Shown here: positions 7,534 to 15,543 of the stretch, in pieces
How the letters are laid out: each line of letters starts with the position of its first letter
Position numbering within the stretch: position 1 is the stretch's first letter
From: JAOTWJ01 sp036398175
Lineage (GTDB): Bacteria; Gemmatimonadota; Gemmatimonadetes; Gemmatimonadales; GWC2-71-9
Direction: 5' to 3'
Length of the DNA stretch: 31,007 bases
Assembly: GCA_036398175.1 (NCBI GenBank)
Contig: DASWHL010000083.1
Span: forward strand, 1 to 31,007
Program-made: the position numbers and the translations under genes
The notes under the pieces: model-generated
Seen by the model: only the letters and a program-made list of their open reading frames with translations
Database searches by the model: none
Told to the model about the DNA's origin: nothing

Positions 7534-8549
7534 CCGGACGCTACCGCGACGCGGGCGTGGATCTGGACGCCGCCGAGACGGCCAAGCAGCGCATCGCCGC
7601 GTCCATCCGCTCCACCCGCACGGATCTCGCGCGCGGCCTGGTGGGTGCGTTTGGCGGCATGCTGCGTCTGCCGGCCGACATCCCGGACCCGGTGTTGGTG
7701 ATGAGCACGGACGGTGTCGGCACCAAGGTGCTCGTCGCCATCGAGGCGGGAATCCATGACACGGTGGGCGAGGACCTCGTCAATCACTGTGTCAACGACA
7801 TCCTCGTGCACGGCGCGCGGCCGCTCGCGTTCCTCGACTACGTGGCGGTGGCGGAGATGGACGTGACGACGGTGGCCGGCCTGGTGGAGGGGGTGGCGCG
7901 CGGGTGCCGCCAGCACCGCATGACGCTGGTGGGTGGTGAGACCGCGCAGCTGCCGGACCTCTACCACCCCGGGCAGTACGATCTGGCCGGCACCATCGTG
8001 GGGGCCGTGTCCGAGTCCGCCGCGCTGCACGGCGACCGCGTGGCGCCGGGCGACGTGCTGGTGGGGTACGCGTCGAGCGGCCTCCACACCAACGGCTACA
8101 CGCTCGCGCGCCGCATCGTCTTCGGCGACCTCGCGCTCGACGTGGGCGCCCACGTGGAGGCACTCGGCACCACCGTGGGCGACGCGCTCCTCGCGGTGCA
8201 CCGATCCTACTGGTCCGCCCTGTATCCCGTGCTCGATCAGGTGCACGCGCTGGCCCACGTCACGGGCGGGGGCATCCCCGGCAACCTGTCGCGCTCCCTG
8301 CCCGACAGGTGCGGCGCCACGGTCCGATCCGGATCCTGGCCGGTGCCGCCCGTCTTCCGCTGGCTCGAGGAGGCGGGCGGCGTCACGCCGGACGAGATGG
8401 ACCGGGTGTTCAACATGGGCATCGGGATGATCGCCGTGGCGCCGGGCGGCGCGGTCCCAGCGCTCGAGGCGGCGGCGCGCGCCGCGGGCGTGGAGACGTG
8501 GATCATCGGCGACGTGGGGTCGGGCGACGGCGTGCGGGTGCTGCGGTGA
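7530..8549 (+). CDS. purM: Phosphoribosylformylglycinamidine cyclo-ligase (AIR synthetase)
   Basis: Cytosolic enzyme of de novo purine synthesis that closes formylglycinamidine ribonucleotide to aminoimidazole ribonucleotide using ATP. The 339-residue protein starts YRDAGVDLDA, carries the signature STDGVGTKV, VGGETAQLP in the middle and HVTGGGIPGNL in the C-terminal half, all characteristic of PurM. The GTG start at 7530 overlaps the kinase stop (GTGA) and is preceded by GGAGGAGG. The frame is open far upstream inside the kinase gene, but family similarity begins at this GTG. No other purine gene is in the window. The following ribD starts at its stop codon. Confidence 0.96.
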   Translation: MTGRYRDAGVDLDAAETAKQRIAASIRSTRTDLARGLVGAFGGMLRLPADIPDPVLVMSTDGVGTKVLVAIEAGIHDTVGEDLVNHCVNDILVHGARPLAFLDYVAVAEMDVTTVAGLVEGVARGCRQHRMTLVGGETAQLPDLYHPGQYDLAGTIVGAVSESAALHGDRVAPGDVLVGYASSGLHTNGYTLARRIVFGDLALDVGAHVEALGTTVGDALLAVHRSYWSALYPVLDQVHALAHVTGGGIPGNLSRSLPDRCGATVRSGSWPVPPVFRWLEEAGGVTPDEMDRVFNMGIGMIAVAPGGAVPALEAAARAAGVETWIIGDVGSGDGVRVLR

Positions 8550-9634
8550 GTGACGCCGAGCGCGCGGCCATGAGCCGGGCGCTGGACCTCGCGCTGCGGG
8601 GCTGGGGACGCGTGGCCCCGAACCCGATCGTGGGCGCCGTGCTGCTGCGTGACGGCGAGGTGATCGGCGAGGGCTGGCACGCGGAGTTCGGTGGCCCGCA
8701 CGCCGAAGTGACGGCGCTGGCGACCTGTGGCGACGCCCGCGACGCCACGCTCGTGGTGTCCCTCGAGCCCTGCAAGCACCATGGCAAGACCGCGCCATGC
8801 GTGGACGCGCTGATCGCGGCGGGCGTGCGGCGCGTGGTGGTGGCGGTCCGGGATCCCGATCCCGAGGCCGGCGGGGGGATCGCGCGGCTCCGCGCCGCGG
8901 GCGTCGAGGTCGAGCTGGGACTCTGCGCGCCGGAAGCCGCCGCGCTGAACGCACCATTCCTGTGCAGCACGGTGCGGCGGGACCGTCCGTTCGTGGCGGT
9001 GAAGCTCGCCCATTCGCTGGACGGCTTCATTGCCGACGCCGACGGCCGCTCGCAATGGATCTCCGGGGCGGCCGCGCGCGACTGGGTGCAGTGGCTGCGC
9101 GCGGGGTACGACGCGCTGGGCGTGGGGCGCCGGACCGCCGTCCGTGACGATCCGCAACTCACTGTGCGGGGGGATGTCGAGCCGCGGGTCCCGCCGGCCC
9201 GCGTGATCTTCGCGGGCCGGGGCGAGGTGCGCGGCTCGTTGCGCTGCCTCGCAGTCGGCGTTCCGGGTCGCGCCATCGTGGTCACGGACCCGGACGTCGC
9301 CGCCCTGCGGCGGGCCGCGCTCCCGGAGCACGTGGTGCTGGTGCCGGTGATGGAGGTGGCACCGGCCCTCACGGTGCTGCGCCGGGAGGGCATCCGGTCG
9401 CTCCTGGTCGAGGGCGGCGGACGCCTCACGACCACGCTCCTCGAGGCCGGCTTGGTGGACCGGATCTACGACGTGACCGCGCCGGTGTGGCTGGGACAGG
9501 GCACCCCGGCCTTCGGCCCGCGCCGCGCCATCCCGCTGGGCTCGGCGCCGCGCTGGGAGACGGTCGAGCGCCGAGCGCTCGGTCTGGATAGTTTAGTGGT
9601 AACGGATCGAGAGCTATGTTCACCGGCATCGTGA
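8546..9634 (+). CDS. ribD: Bifunctional diaminohydroxyphosphoribosylaminopyrimidine deaminase / reductase
   Basis: Catalyses the deamination and then the NADPH-dependent side-chain reduction in riboflavin synthesis. The N-terminal cytidine-deaminase-like domain has the zinc ligands His52 and Glu54 context (PHAE) plus Cys76 and Cys85 in EPCKHHGKTAPC. The C-terminal reductase domain begins near residue 145 with FVAVKLAHSLDGFIA and has VEGGGRL near the end. The length of 362 residues is normal. The GTG start at 8546 overlaps the purM stop; an in-frame ATG at residue 9 is an alternative. Its last 19 bases overlap ribE. No FMN riboswitch precedes it, so flavin control, if any, is not at this point. 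Confidence 0.96.
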   Translation: MSDAERAAMSRALDLALRGWGRVAPNPIVGAVLLRDGEVIGEGWHAEFGGPHAEVTALATCGDARDATLVVSLEPCKHHGKTAPCVDALIAAGVRRVVVAVRDPDPEAGGGIARLRAAGVEVELGLCAPEAAALNAPFLCSTVRRDRPFVAVKLAHSLDGFIADADGRSQWISGAAARDWVQWLRAGYDALGVGRRTAVRDDPQLTVRGDVEPRVPPARVIFAGRGEVRGSLRCLAVGVPGRAIVVTDPDVAALRRAALPEHVVLVPVMEVAPALTVLRREGIRSLLVEGGGRLTTTLLEAGLVDRIYDVTAPVWLGQGTPAFGPRRAIPLGSAPRWETVERRALGLDSLVVTDRELCSPAS

Positions 9635-10203
9635 CGGCAATCGGAGCGGTGGCGCGAGCCGAGCGCGGCGCGGACCGCCTGGCGCTCACCATCCGGTCGC
9701 CCTGGGACGACCTGGGCACCGGCGACAGCATCGCCGTGAACGGGGCGTGTCTCACGGTGGTGGAGCGGACGGGCGGCGCGTTCCGCGTGGACGTGATCGT
9801 GACCACACGCAGCCGGACCGTGCTCGAGTCGCTGCAACCCGGCGACCGCGTGAACCTCGAGCGGGCGCTGGCGGTGGGCGACCGCCTGGGCGGCCACTTC
9901 GTGCAGGGCCACGTGGACGGCGTCGGCCAGATCGTCGGGCTCCGGGAGAACGAAGACGCGTGGCTCATGGACGTCCGGCTGCCGGAGGAGGTCGCCACGC
10001 TGTCCATCCCGCACGGCTCCATTGCCATTGACGGCGTGAGCCTCACCATCAGCGAGATGCTGGGTCCCGATACCGTGCAGATCGGGCTCATCCCGTTCAC
10101 CATGCAGCACACCACCCTCGGCGACCGCCGGGTGGGCGACCGGGTCCAGGTCGAAGCGGACATGCTGGGCAAGTACGTGCGCCAGCTGGTCCAGAAGTCA
10201 TAG
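9616..10203 (+). CDS. ribE: Riboflavin synthase, alpha subunit type
   Basis: Dismutates two 6,7-dimethyl-8-ribityllumazine molecules to riboflavin and the aminopyrimidine. The 195-residue protein begins MFTGIV, the invariant start in which residues 1-5 contribute to the active site. It has two lumazine-binding repeats: the first with VNGACLTV, the second with IDGVSLTI, each about 95 residues. GHFVQGHVDGVG marks the junction. The ATG lies inside the last codons of ribD, in another frame, so expression is probably coupled. Named ribC in E. coli and ribE in many other bacteria. The ribBA gene follows after 17 bases. Confidence 0.96.
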   Translation: MFTGIVTAIGAVARAERGADRLALTIRSPWDDLGTGDSIAVNGACLTVVERTGGAFRVDVIVTTRSRTVLESLQPGDRVNLERALAVGDRLGGHFVQGHVDGVGQIVGLRENEDAWLMDVRLPEEVATLSIPHGSIAIDGVSLTISEMLGPDTVQIGLIPFTMQHTTLGDRRVGDRVQVEADMLGKYVRQLVQKS

Positions 10204-10220
10204 ATGGGAGGAGACGCGTC

Positions 10221-11429
10221 ATGCCGTTCGGAACGATCGAACAGGCCATCGAGGACATCCGGCAGGGCAAGCTCGTCGTCGTCGCGGACGACGAAGATCG
10301 CGAGTGCGAGGGCGACCTCGTCGTCGCCGCCGGGCTGATCACGGCCGAGAAGGTCAACTTCATGGCCACGCACGGGCGCGGCCTGATCTGTCTCACCCTG
10401 ACGCCCGAACGCACCGCGGCCCTCGGCCTCCCGCAGATGACCGAGCGGAACACCGAGGAGCAGGCGACCGCGTTCACCATCTCCATTGATGCGGACAAGC
10501 GCTTCGGCGTGAGCACGGGCATTTCCGCCGCGGACCGCGCCAGGACGGTGCAGGTGGCCATAGATCCCGCGGCCGTGCCGAGCGACCTGCGGCGTCCCGG
10601 ACACGTCTTCCCGCTCCGCGCCCGCCCGGGCGGCGTCCTCCAGCGCGTGGGGCATACGGAGGCCAGCGTGGACCTGGCGCGGCTGGCCGGCCTGTACCCC
10701 GCGGGCGTGATCTGCGAGGTGCTGGCGCCGGACGGCACGATGATGCGCCGACCGGCCCTCGAGCGGTTCGCCGCCGAGCACGGGCTCACGCTGGTCACGG
10801 TCGCGCAGTTGGTCTCCTACCGGCTCCAGCACGAACGCCTGGTCCATCGCGTGGCGGAGGCCCGGCTGCCCACGCCCTACGGCGAGTTCCGCGTCATCGG
10901 CTACCGGAACGACATTGACGATGCCGAGCACGTGGCGCTGGTCTTTGGAGACGTCTCGGGGCGCGAGAAGGTGCTGGTGCGGATCCACTCCAGGTGCCTC
11001 ACGGGGGACGTCTTCCACTCGGAGCGCTGCGACTGCGGCTGGCAGCTCCACAGCGCCATGCGGACGATTGCGGACGAGGGGGGCGGCGTGGTGGTGTACC
11101 TCGACCAGGAGGGGCGGGGCATCGGGCTCCTGAACAAGCTCCGGGCGTACGCGCTCCAGGACCACGGCAGCGACACGGTGGAGGCGAACGCGGAGCTGGG
11201 GTTCGCACCGGACCTCCGCAACTACGGGATCGGCGCGCAGATCCTGCTCGACCTGGGCCTCTCGACCATCCGCCTGCTCACGAACAACCCGCGCAAGGTG
11301 GTGGGGCTCGACGGCTACGGGCTCGAGCTGGTGGCGCGGGTGCCGATCGTGCCGCCGGCCACGGACGAGAATCGCGGGTACCTGGCCGTGAAGCGCGACA
11401 AGCTCGGTCATCTGCTGGCCGATTGGTGA
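10221..11429 (+). CDS. ribBA: Bifunctional 3,4-dihydroxy-2-butanone-4-phosphate synthase / GTP cyclohydrolase II
   Basis: Provides both riboflavin precursors. The N-terminal RibB domain (about residues 1-200) has the acidic metal and substrate loop DDEDRECEGD near residue 23, THGRGL, and the RPGHVFPLRA and GHTEASVDL segments. The C-terminal RibA domain has the zinc cysteines Cys259, Cys270 and Cys272 (C-x10-C-x-C), the DQEGRGIGL nucleotide-binding segment and TNNPRKV. Both active sites look complete, so both activities are expected. A strong ribosome binding site, GGAGGAG at 10207-10213, lies 7 bases before the ATG. This is one of the few genes in the block with its own clear site. The 402-residue length is normal for the fused enzyme. 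Confidence 0.97.
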   Translation: MPFGTIEQAIEDIRQGKLVVVADDEDRECEGDLVVAAGLITAEKVNFMATHGRGLICLTLTPERTAALGLPQMTERNTEEQATAFTISIDADKRFGVSTGISAADRARTVQVAIDPAAVPSDLRRPGHVFPLRARPGGVLQRVGHTEASVDLARLAGLYPAGVICEVLAPDGTMMRRPALERFAAEHGLTLVTVAQLVSYRLQHERLVHRVAEARLPTPYGEFRVIGYRNDIDDAEHVALVFGDVSGREKVLVRIHSRCLTGDVFHSERCDCGWQLHSAMRTIADEGGGVVVYLDQEGRGIGLLNKLRAYALQDHGSDTVEANAELGFAPDLRNYGIGAQILLDLGLSTIRLLTNNPRKVVGLDGYGLELVARVPIVPPATDENRGYLAVKRDKLGHLLADW

Positions 11430-11896
11430 CCGCGCGGAAGGCCGCCCGCCCGCCGCGGGCCCTGATCGTCGCGAGCCGCTACAACGAGGCCGTCACCCGG
11501 CGGCTGGCGGGTGGCGCGGCGGACGCACTCAGTGCCGGCGGCTTCGGTACCGGGCACGTGGACACGGTGTGGGTGGCCGGCGCGTGGGAGCTGCCCCTCG
11601 TGCTGGACCGCGGCATCGCGACCGACCGCTACGCGCTCGCGGTGGCCGTCGGGGCCATTGTGCGTGGCGAGACGCCGCATTTCGACGTGCTGGCCGCCGA
11701 GGTGACGCGGCAGCTCGGCATCGTCTCGCTCTCGTACGGCATCCCCGTCGGCTTCGCCCTCCTGACGTGCGACACGCTCGAGCAGGCGCTCGCGCGGGCG
11801 GGGGGCACCCACGGCAACAAGGGCACCGAGGCGGCCGAGGCCGCGCTGGAGTCGTTGCGCATGCTTCGGCGACTGGCGGCCGATGCTGCGTCGTGA
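11426..11896 (+). CDS. ribH: 6,7-dimethyl-8-ribityllumazine synthase
   Basis: Condenses the RibD product (after dephosphorylation) with dihydroxybutanone phosphate; the family assembles as pentamers or 60-mer shells. The 156-residue protein has SRYNE near the N-terminus, GAWELP (family PGAFELP-like), GAIVRGETPHFD with the catalytic His, and the HGNKGTEAA phosphate-binding segment. The GTG start at 11426 overlaps the ribBA stop (GTGA). The 3' end overlaps nusB by 14 bases. The phosphatase that acts between RibD and RibH is not encoded here; the PfkB-like gene is a kinase and not a candidate. Confidence 0.96.
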   Translation: MTARKAARPPRALIVASRYNEAVTRRLAGGAADALSAGGFGTGHVDTVWVAGAWELPLVLDRGIATDRYALAVAVGAIVRGETPHFDVLAAEVTRQLGIVSLSYGIPVGFALLTCDTLEQALARAGGTHGNKGTEAAEAALESLRMLRRLAADAAS

Positions 11897-12296
11897 GACG
11901 CGGGTGCGCGCGCGCGCCATCCAGATCCTCTACGCGTGGGAGGTGGCGGGCCGGCCCCTCCTGCACGGGGTGGCCGAGCGCCTGTTCGCCCTGCACCGGG
12001 GCCGGAACCGCGAATGGGAGCGGGCCGAGCAGCTGGCCGAGGCCGTCGCCGACCGCGCGGACGCGCTGGATGCCGAAGTGCTGCGGGATCTCGCCGAGTG
12101 GCGCCTCGAGCGCGTGGGGGTGAACGAGCGCAACATCCTCCGGCTCGCGGCCCTCGAGCTGACGACCACGGACGTGCCCGCGCCGGTCGTGATCTCGGAG
12201 GCGCTGCGCCTGGCGCGCTGGTTCGCCGGCGCCAAGGCGCCACCCCTCATCAACGGCGTGCTGGACCCGCTCGCCCGGCGGCTCGGTCGGTTGTGA
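11883..12296 (+). CDS. nusB: Transcription antitermination factor NusB
   Basis: A 137-residue all-helical RNA-binding protein that, with NusE (S10), binds boxA in rRNA leader transcripts. The start RRETRVRARAIQILYAWE matches the arginine-rich first helix of the family, and VNERNILRLAALEL followed by PAPVVISEALRLARWF and the C-terminal FINGVLD-type segment (here LINGVLD) are characteristic. The ribH-nusB pairing is common in bacteria and gives further support. The ATG lies inside the end of ribH, implying coupled translation. The NusB stop overlaps the GTG of the glycosyltransferase gene. Confidence 0.94.
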   Translation: MLRRETRVRARAIQILYAWEVAGRPLLHGVAERLFALHRGRNREWERAEQLAEAVADRADALDAEVLRDLAEWRLERVGVNERNILRLAALELTTTDVPAPVVISEALRLARWFAGAKAPPLINGVLDPLARRLGRL

Positions 12297-13423
12297 GGCT
12301 CCTCGCGGTCAACTGGCTGGACCTCGAGAACCCGCAGGCCGGAGGGGCGGAGGTGCATTTCTTCGAGATCTTTGGCCGGCTGGCGGCGGCCGGTCACCGG
12401 ATCACCATGATCACGAGCGGGTGGCCCGGGGCGGCGTCGCGCGCGTCGGTGCGGGGGCTTGAGGTGCGCCGCGTGGGCGGGCGCCACACGTTCGCGCTGC
12501 GCGGGCGGGCCGCGGTGCGGCGCGCCCTGCGCGAGGACGCGTACGATGCCGTCGTCGAGGACATCAACAAACTGCCGCTGTTCCTCCCGGCCGTGACGCG
12601 CCTCCCCATGTACGTCATCATCCCGCACCTGTTTGGCACGACCGCGTTCCGGGAGGCCGCCTGGCCGCTCGCGACGGTCGTGTGGCTGGCGGAACGCCCG
12701 ATTCCCCGGGTGTACCACCGGGCGGCGTTTCACGCGATCAGTGACAGCACGCGCGCGGACCTGGTCGCCCGCGGGGTTCCCGCGGACCGGATTCACGTCA
12801 TCTATCCGGGGGTGGATACCGGGCACCTGACCCCCGATCCGTCGGCGGTCCGGACCGCGGTCCCCACGTTCCTGTACGTTGGGCGGCTGAAGCGTTATAA
12901 AGGAGTGGAGACGGCGATCCGGGCCGTGGCGCTGGCGCGGCGGCAGGGGACCGAGCTGGTCCTGGAGATCGCGGGTCAGGGCGACGACCGCCCCCGTCTC
13001 GAGCGCCTCGTGGCGGAGCTGGACCTGGGCTCCGGCATCCGGTTCCTCGGTTTCGTGGCGGAGGAGGACAAGCGCGTACTGCTCCGCCGGTCCTGGGCCA
13101 CCGTGTTCCCGTCGCCGAAGGAGGGCTGGGGGATCACCAACGTCGAGGCGGCCGCCTGCGGCACCCCCGCGGTGGCCTCCGACAGTCCCGGGCTGCGGGA
13201 ATCCGTGCGCCACGAGGAGACGGGGCTGCTCGTCCCGGTGGACGATCCGGCGGCCCTGGCCGCCGCCTTGCAGCGTCTCGCCCGGGATCCCGCGCTGGTC
13301 GCCCGCCTTGGCCGGGGCGGCCGGCGGTTTGCGGAGTCGCTGTCCTGGGACGCCGCCGCCGGGCAGACGGCCGATCACCTGGCAACCCTCATCCGCGCCG
13401 CTGGGCGCGGCGGAAAGGAGTGA
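12293..13423 (+). CDS. GT4 family glycosyltransferase
   Basis: A 376-residue GT-B fold retaining glycosyltransferase. The N-terminal domain begins LLAVNWLDLENPQAGGAEVH, with the glycine-rich GGAE loop seen in many GT4 enzymes. The C-terminal nucleotide-sugar domain starts at FLYVGRLKRYKGVE (about residue 198) and has the E-x7-E motif, Glu277 and Glu285, in KEGWGITNVEAAACGTP. Donor and acceptor are unknown; relatives act in cell-surface polysaccharide or lipid glycosylation. The GTG start overlaps the nusB stop (GTGA), and its own stop lies in the ribosome binding site of hpf. It is an unusual insertion between nusB and hpf, with no other envelope gene close by. Confidence 0.9.
   Translation: MRLLAVNWLDLENPQAGGAEVHFFEIFGRLAAAGHRITMITSGWPGAASRASVRGLEVRRVGGRHTFALRGRAAVRRALREDAYDAVVEDINKLPLFLPAVTRLPMYVIIPHLFGTTAFREAAWPLATVVWLAERPIPRVYHRAAFHAISDSTRADLVARGVPADRIHVIYPGVDTGHLTPDPSAVRTAVPTFLYVGRLKRYKGVETAIRAVALARRQGTELVLEIAGQGDDRPRLERLVAELDLGSGIRFLGFVAEEDKRVLLRRSWATVFPSPKEGWGITNVEAAACGTPAVASDSPGLRESVRHEETGLLVPVDDPAALAAALQRLARDPALVARLGRGGRRFAESLSWDAAAGQTADHLATLIRAAGRGGKE
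13412..13420 (+). promoter_or_regulatory. Ribosome binding site of hpf
   Basis: GGAAAGGAG ends 7 bases before the GTG at 13428. It decides the start of this short gene, whose frame is open well upstream inside the glycosyltransferase gene. Confidence 0.7.
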
Positions 13424-13427
13424 GTCC

Positions 13428-13730
13428 GTGAAGACCACGGTCACCGCTCGCCACTGTGAGATTCCGGAGGAGATACGGACGCGTGCCGAAGACGTGGCGG
13501 ACAAGCTGGCCCGCATGGCGCACCGTCCCCAGCGGATGGAGATCGTGTTCGACCATGACCACCAACGCCGGATCGTGGAGCTGAAGATGTGGCTCCCGCG
13601 CGGCCAGACCCTCGTCGCGTCCGGCGACGAGACGGATTTTCGCACGGCCCTCGACCGGGCGGCGGAGAAGCTCCGCTCGCAGCTCGAGAGGAACGCGGCG
13701 CGAACCCCGCGGCGACAGCCCGCCGCCTAG
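13428..13730 (+). CDS. hpf: Ribosome hibernation promoting factor, short form
   Basis: A 100-residue protein of the HPF/RaiA (YfiA) family, which binds the 30S decoding region and inactivates ribosomes as dimers or monomers in slow growth. The pattern fits: a beta strand with TVTARHCEIPEEIR, a helix with ADKLARM-type residues (here DVADKLARM), strands carrying EIVFDHDHQRRIVELKMWLP, and a helix with DFRTALDRAAEKLRSQL. It lacks the C-terminal dimerisation domain of long HPF, so it is a short form. A clear Shine-Dalgarno precedes the GTG. It lies 4 bases before hprK, echoing proteobacterial loci where hpf precedes ptsN and hprK. Confidence 0.87.
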   Translation: MKTTVTARHCEIPEEIRTRAEDVADKLARMAHRPQRMEIVFDHDHQRRIVELKMWLPRGQTLVASGDETDFRTALDRAAEKLRSQLERNAARTPRRQPAA

Positions 13731-13734
13731 CGGC

Positions 13735-14703
13735 ATGGCGCCCCTCACCGTCCGCGAACTCCTCGCCGAGAAGATGGAGTCGCTGCAGCTCGAGGTCCTC
13801 ACCGGGGACCTCGGGCTGGAGCGCACCATCACGGTCCCGGAGATCTCGAGTCCGGGCCTCGTCCTGGCCGGCTTCACGGCGCGTTTCGCCGGCAAACGGC
13901 TCCACGTGCTGGGTGAGACGGAAGTGGCCTACCTCCGATCGCTGGGGGCCGAGGCGCGCCGCGCGGCCATTGCCACGTTCCTCGACTACGACGTGCCCTG
14001 CCTCTTCGTCACGAAGGCGCAGAGCGTGCCGCGCGACCTGCTCGACGGCGCCCGGGAGCGCAGCATTCCGGTGGTCCGGTCGAAGCTCAAGACGGCGGAC
14101 TTCTACCAGCGCATCACGCCGTTTCTCCTGGAGGCGTTCGCGCCACGAACTACCGTGCACGGGTCGCTGGCCGACGTGTACGGGGTGGGGCTGCTGTTCA
14201 TCGGCCGGTCGGGTATCGGGAAGAGCGAGTGCGTGCTGGACCTGGTCGAGCGCGGCCACCGGCTCGTGGCCGACGACGTGGTCCACGTGGTGCGCCGCGG
14301 CACGGACGTGTTGATCGCCCGCGGGCACCAGCTGTCGCACCACTACATGGAGATCCGGGGCGTCGGGCTCGTGGACGTGCGCGCCCTCTTCGGCATCCGG
14401 GCGGTCCGCCAGCAGAAACGCATCGAGGTGGTGGTCGAGCTGGAGGACTGGGACAGCACCCGCGACGTGGACCGCACCGGTCTCGATCTGCGCTCCACCG
14501 AGATCCTCGGGGTCGAGCTGCCGCTGGTCACGGTACCGCTCAACCCCGGCAAGAACATCACGGTGATCTCCGAGGTGGTGGCCATGAGCCACCTGCTCCG
14601 GTATTCCGGCTACGATCCGGCGCACGTGTTCAACGAACGGCTGCTCAAGCAGCTGGCCCAGCAGCGCGAGCTGCGGGAGTACCTGAGCCAGGACGATGAG
14701 TGA
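13735..14703 (+). CDS. hprK: HPr kinase/phosphorylase
   Basis: A cytosolic sensor enzyme that phosphorylates HPr on Ser46 with ATP or pyrophosphate and removes that phosphate with Pi. The 322-residue length is typical. The N-terminal domain (to ~130) is DRTGG-like in fold; the catalytic domain has His142 in VHGSLADVYGVG, the P-loop GRSGIGKS at 157-164, the catalytic acidic pair Asp180-Asp181 in VADDVV, and the family signature MEIRGVGLVDVRALFG. The partner HPr with Ser46 is encoded about 2 kb downstream. The stop overlaps the EIIA start by 8 bases. In Gram-positive bacteria this enzyme drives carbon catabolite control; in Gram-negatives its role is less defined. Confidence 0.96.
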   Translation: MAPLTVRELLAEKMESLQLEVLTGDLGLERTITVPEISSPGLVLAGFTARFAGKRLHVLGETEVAYLRSLGAEARRAAIATFLDYDVPCLFVTKAQSVPRDLLDGARERSIPVVRSKLKTADFYQRITPFLLEAFAPRTTVHGSLADVYGVGLLFIGRSGIGKSECVLDLVERGHRLVADDVVHVVRRGTDVLIARGHQLSHHYMEIRGVGLVDVRALFGIRAVRQQKRIEVVVELEDWDSTRDVDRTGLDLRSTEILGVELPLVTVPLNPGKNITVISEVVAMSHLLRYSGYDPAHVFNERLLKQLAQQRELREYLSQDDE

Positions 14704-15076
14704 GCCGCTGCGCGGCGTGGTGGTGTCGCACGCCGATCTGGCGCGCGCCTTCGTGGACGCCGTGGAGCGGATCACGGGCCGGAGTGACGGCCTCGTGGCG
14801 GTGAGCAACGAGGGCTGCTCGCGGGAGGCGCTCGAAGGGCGCGTCGCGGACGCGGTGGGGAACGCCCCGGCCGTGGTGTTCGTGGATCTCCCGAGCGGGA
14901 GCTGTCTCCAGGCCTCGGCCCACTATCTCCAGACCCACGAGAACGTGGCGGTGGTGGCGGGGGTGAACCTGGCCATGCTGGTGGATTTCCTGTACCACCG
15001 CGACACGAGCCCGCGTGAGGCGGCCGAGCGGGCCTCGTCCACCGCGCAGCGGACCGTGCGCGTCCTGACGCGGTGA
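14696..15076 (+). CDS. PTS mannose-family EIIA component
   Basis: A 126-residue cytosolic EIIA domain. His12 in VVVSHADLA aligns with the phosphorylated His of ManX-type EIIA (family IxTHGxxA). FVDLPSGSC corresponds to the DLFGGSP loop, and VVAGVNLAMLVDFL to the family's GVNLPML segment. It accepts phosphate from HPr and passes it to EIIB. The ATG lies inside the end of hprK; its stop overlaps the EIIB GTG. In many Proteobacteria a lone EIIA-Man sits with hprK and has a regulatory role; here it is accompanied by EIIB, EIIC and EIID, so a transport role is possible. Confidence 0.9.
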   Translation: MSEPLRGVVVSHADLARAFVDAVERITGRSDGLVAVSNEGCSREALEGRVADAVGNAPAVVFVDLPSGSCLQASAHYLQTHENVAVVAGVNLAMLVDFLYHRDTSPREAAERASSTAQRTVRVLTR

Positions 15077-15543
15077 GCGTGATGGTGCGGGTGGACGATC
15101 GCCTGGTGCACGGTCAGGTCGTCGTGGGTTGGGGCCGCGCCATGCGGCTCCGGCGCATCGTGCTCGTGGACGACGCCATCAGCGAGAGCGACTGGGAGCA
15201 GGAGCTGTACCGGATGGGCGTGCCGGACGGCATGGAGATCGAGTTCACGTCGGTGGCCGGCGCGGCAGCTGGGTTTGTCGGCTGGGACGCCGAGGGCGAC
15301 CGGACCATGGTGCTCGTGGGCGACGTCGCGACGCTCGAGCGGCTGAGCGCGGTGGCGGCGGTGACCCGCGTCACTCTGGGCGGCATCCACGCGGCGGCGG
15401 GCCGGCGCGAGCGGCTGCCCTACGTGTTCCTGTCGGACGCCGAGGCCACGCTCCTCGAGGGCCTGGCGGGGCGCGGCGTGGCCATCACCGCGCAGGCGGT
15501 CCCCACGACGGCGCCCGTCCCCCTGGCCGAGGTGCTCCGGTGA
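15073..15543 (+). CDS. PTS mannose/fructose/sorbose-family EIIB component
   Basis: A 156-residue EIIB domain. VRVDDRLVHGQVVVGW carries the phosphorylated His13 and is diagnostic for the family, followed by RIVLVDDAISESDWEQ. It transfers phosphate from EIIA to the incoming sugar bound by EIIC/EIID. The GTG start overlaps the EIIA stop (GTGA) and the stop overlaps the EIIC GTG, so the subunits are translationally coupled. The length is close to the usual ~160 residues. Sugar specificity cannot be told from this domain. Confidence 0.92.
   Translation: MSVMVRVDDRLVHGQVVVGWGRAMRLRRIVLVDDAISESDWEQELYRMGVPDGMEIEFTSVAGAAAGFVGWDAEGDRTMVLVGDVATLERLSAVAAVTRVTLGGIHAAAGRRERLPYVFLSDAEATLLEGLAGRGVAITAQAVPTTAPVPLAEVLR

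Noticed and set aside
8309..8545. Upstream extension of ribD
   Set aside because: This part is the out-of-frame shadow of purM; RibD similarity starts at the GTG at 8546.
9581..9613. tRNA-like stretch (GGTCTGGATAGTTTAGTGGT) at the end of ribD
   Set aside because: It resembles a tRNA 5' part, but no acceptor, anticodon or T arm follows, and it is in frame within ribD and next to the ribE start.
8400..10220. FMN riboswitch before the riboflavin genes
   Set aside because: ribD and ribE starts are inside the preceding genes, and none of the conserved FMN aptamer blocks was seen, including in the 17-base gap before ribBA.
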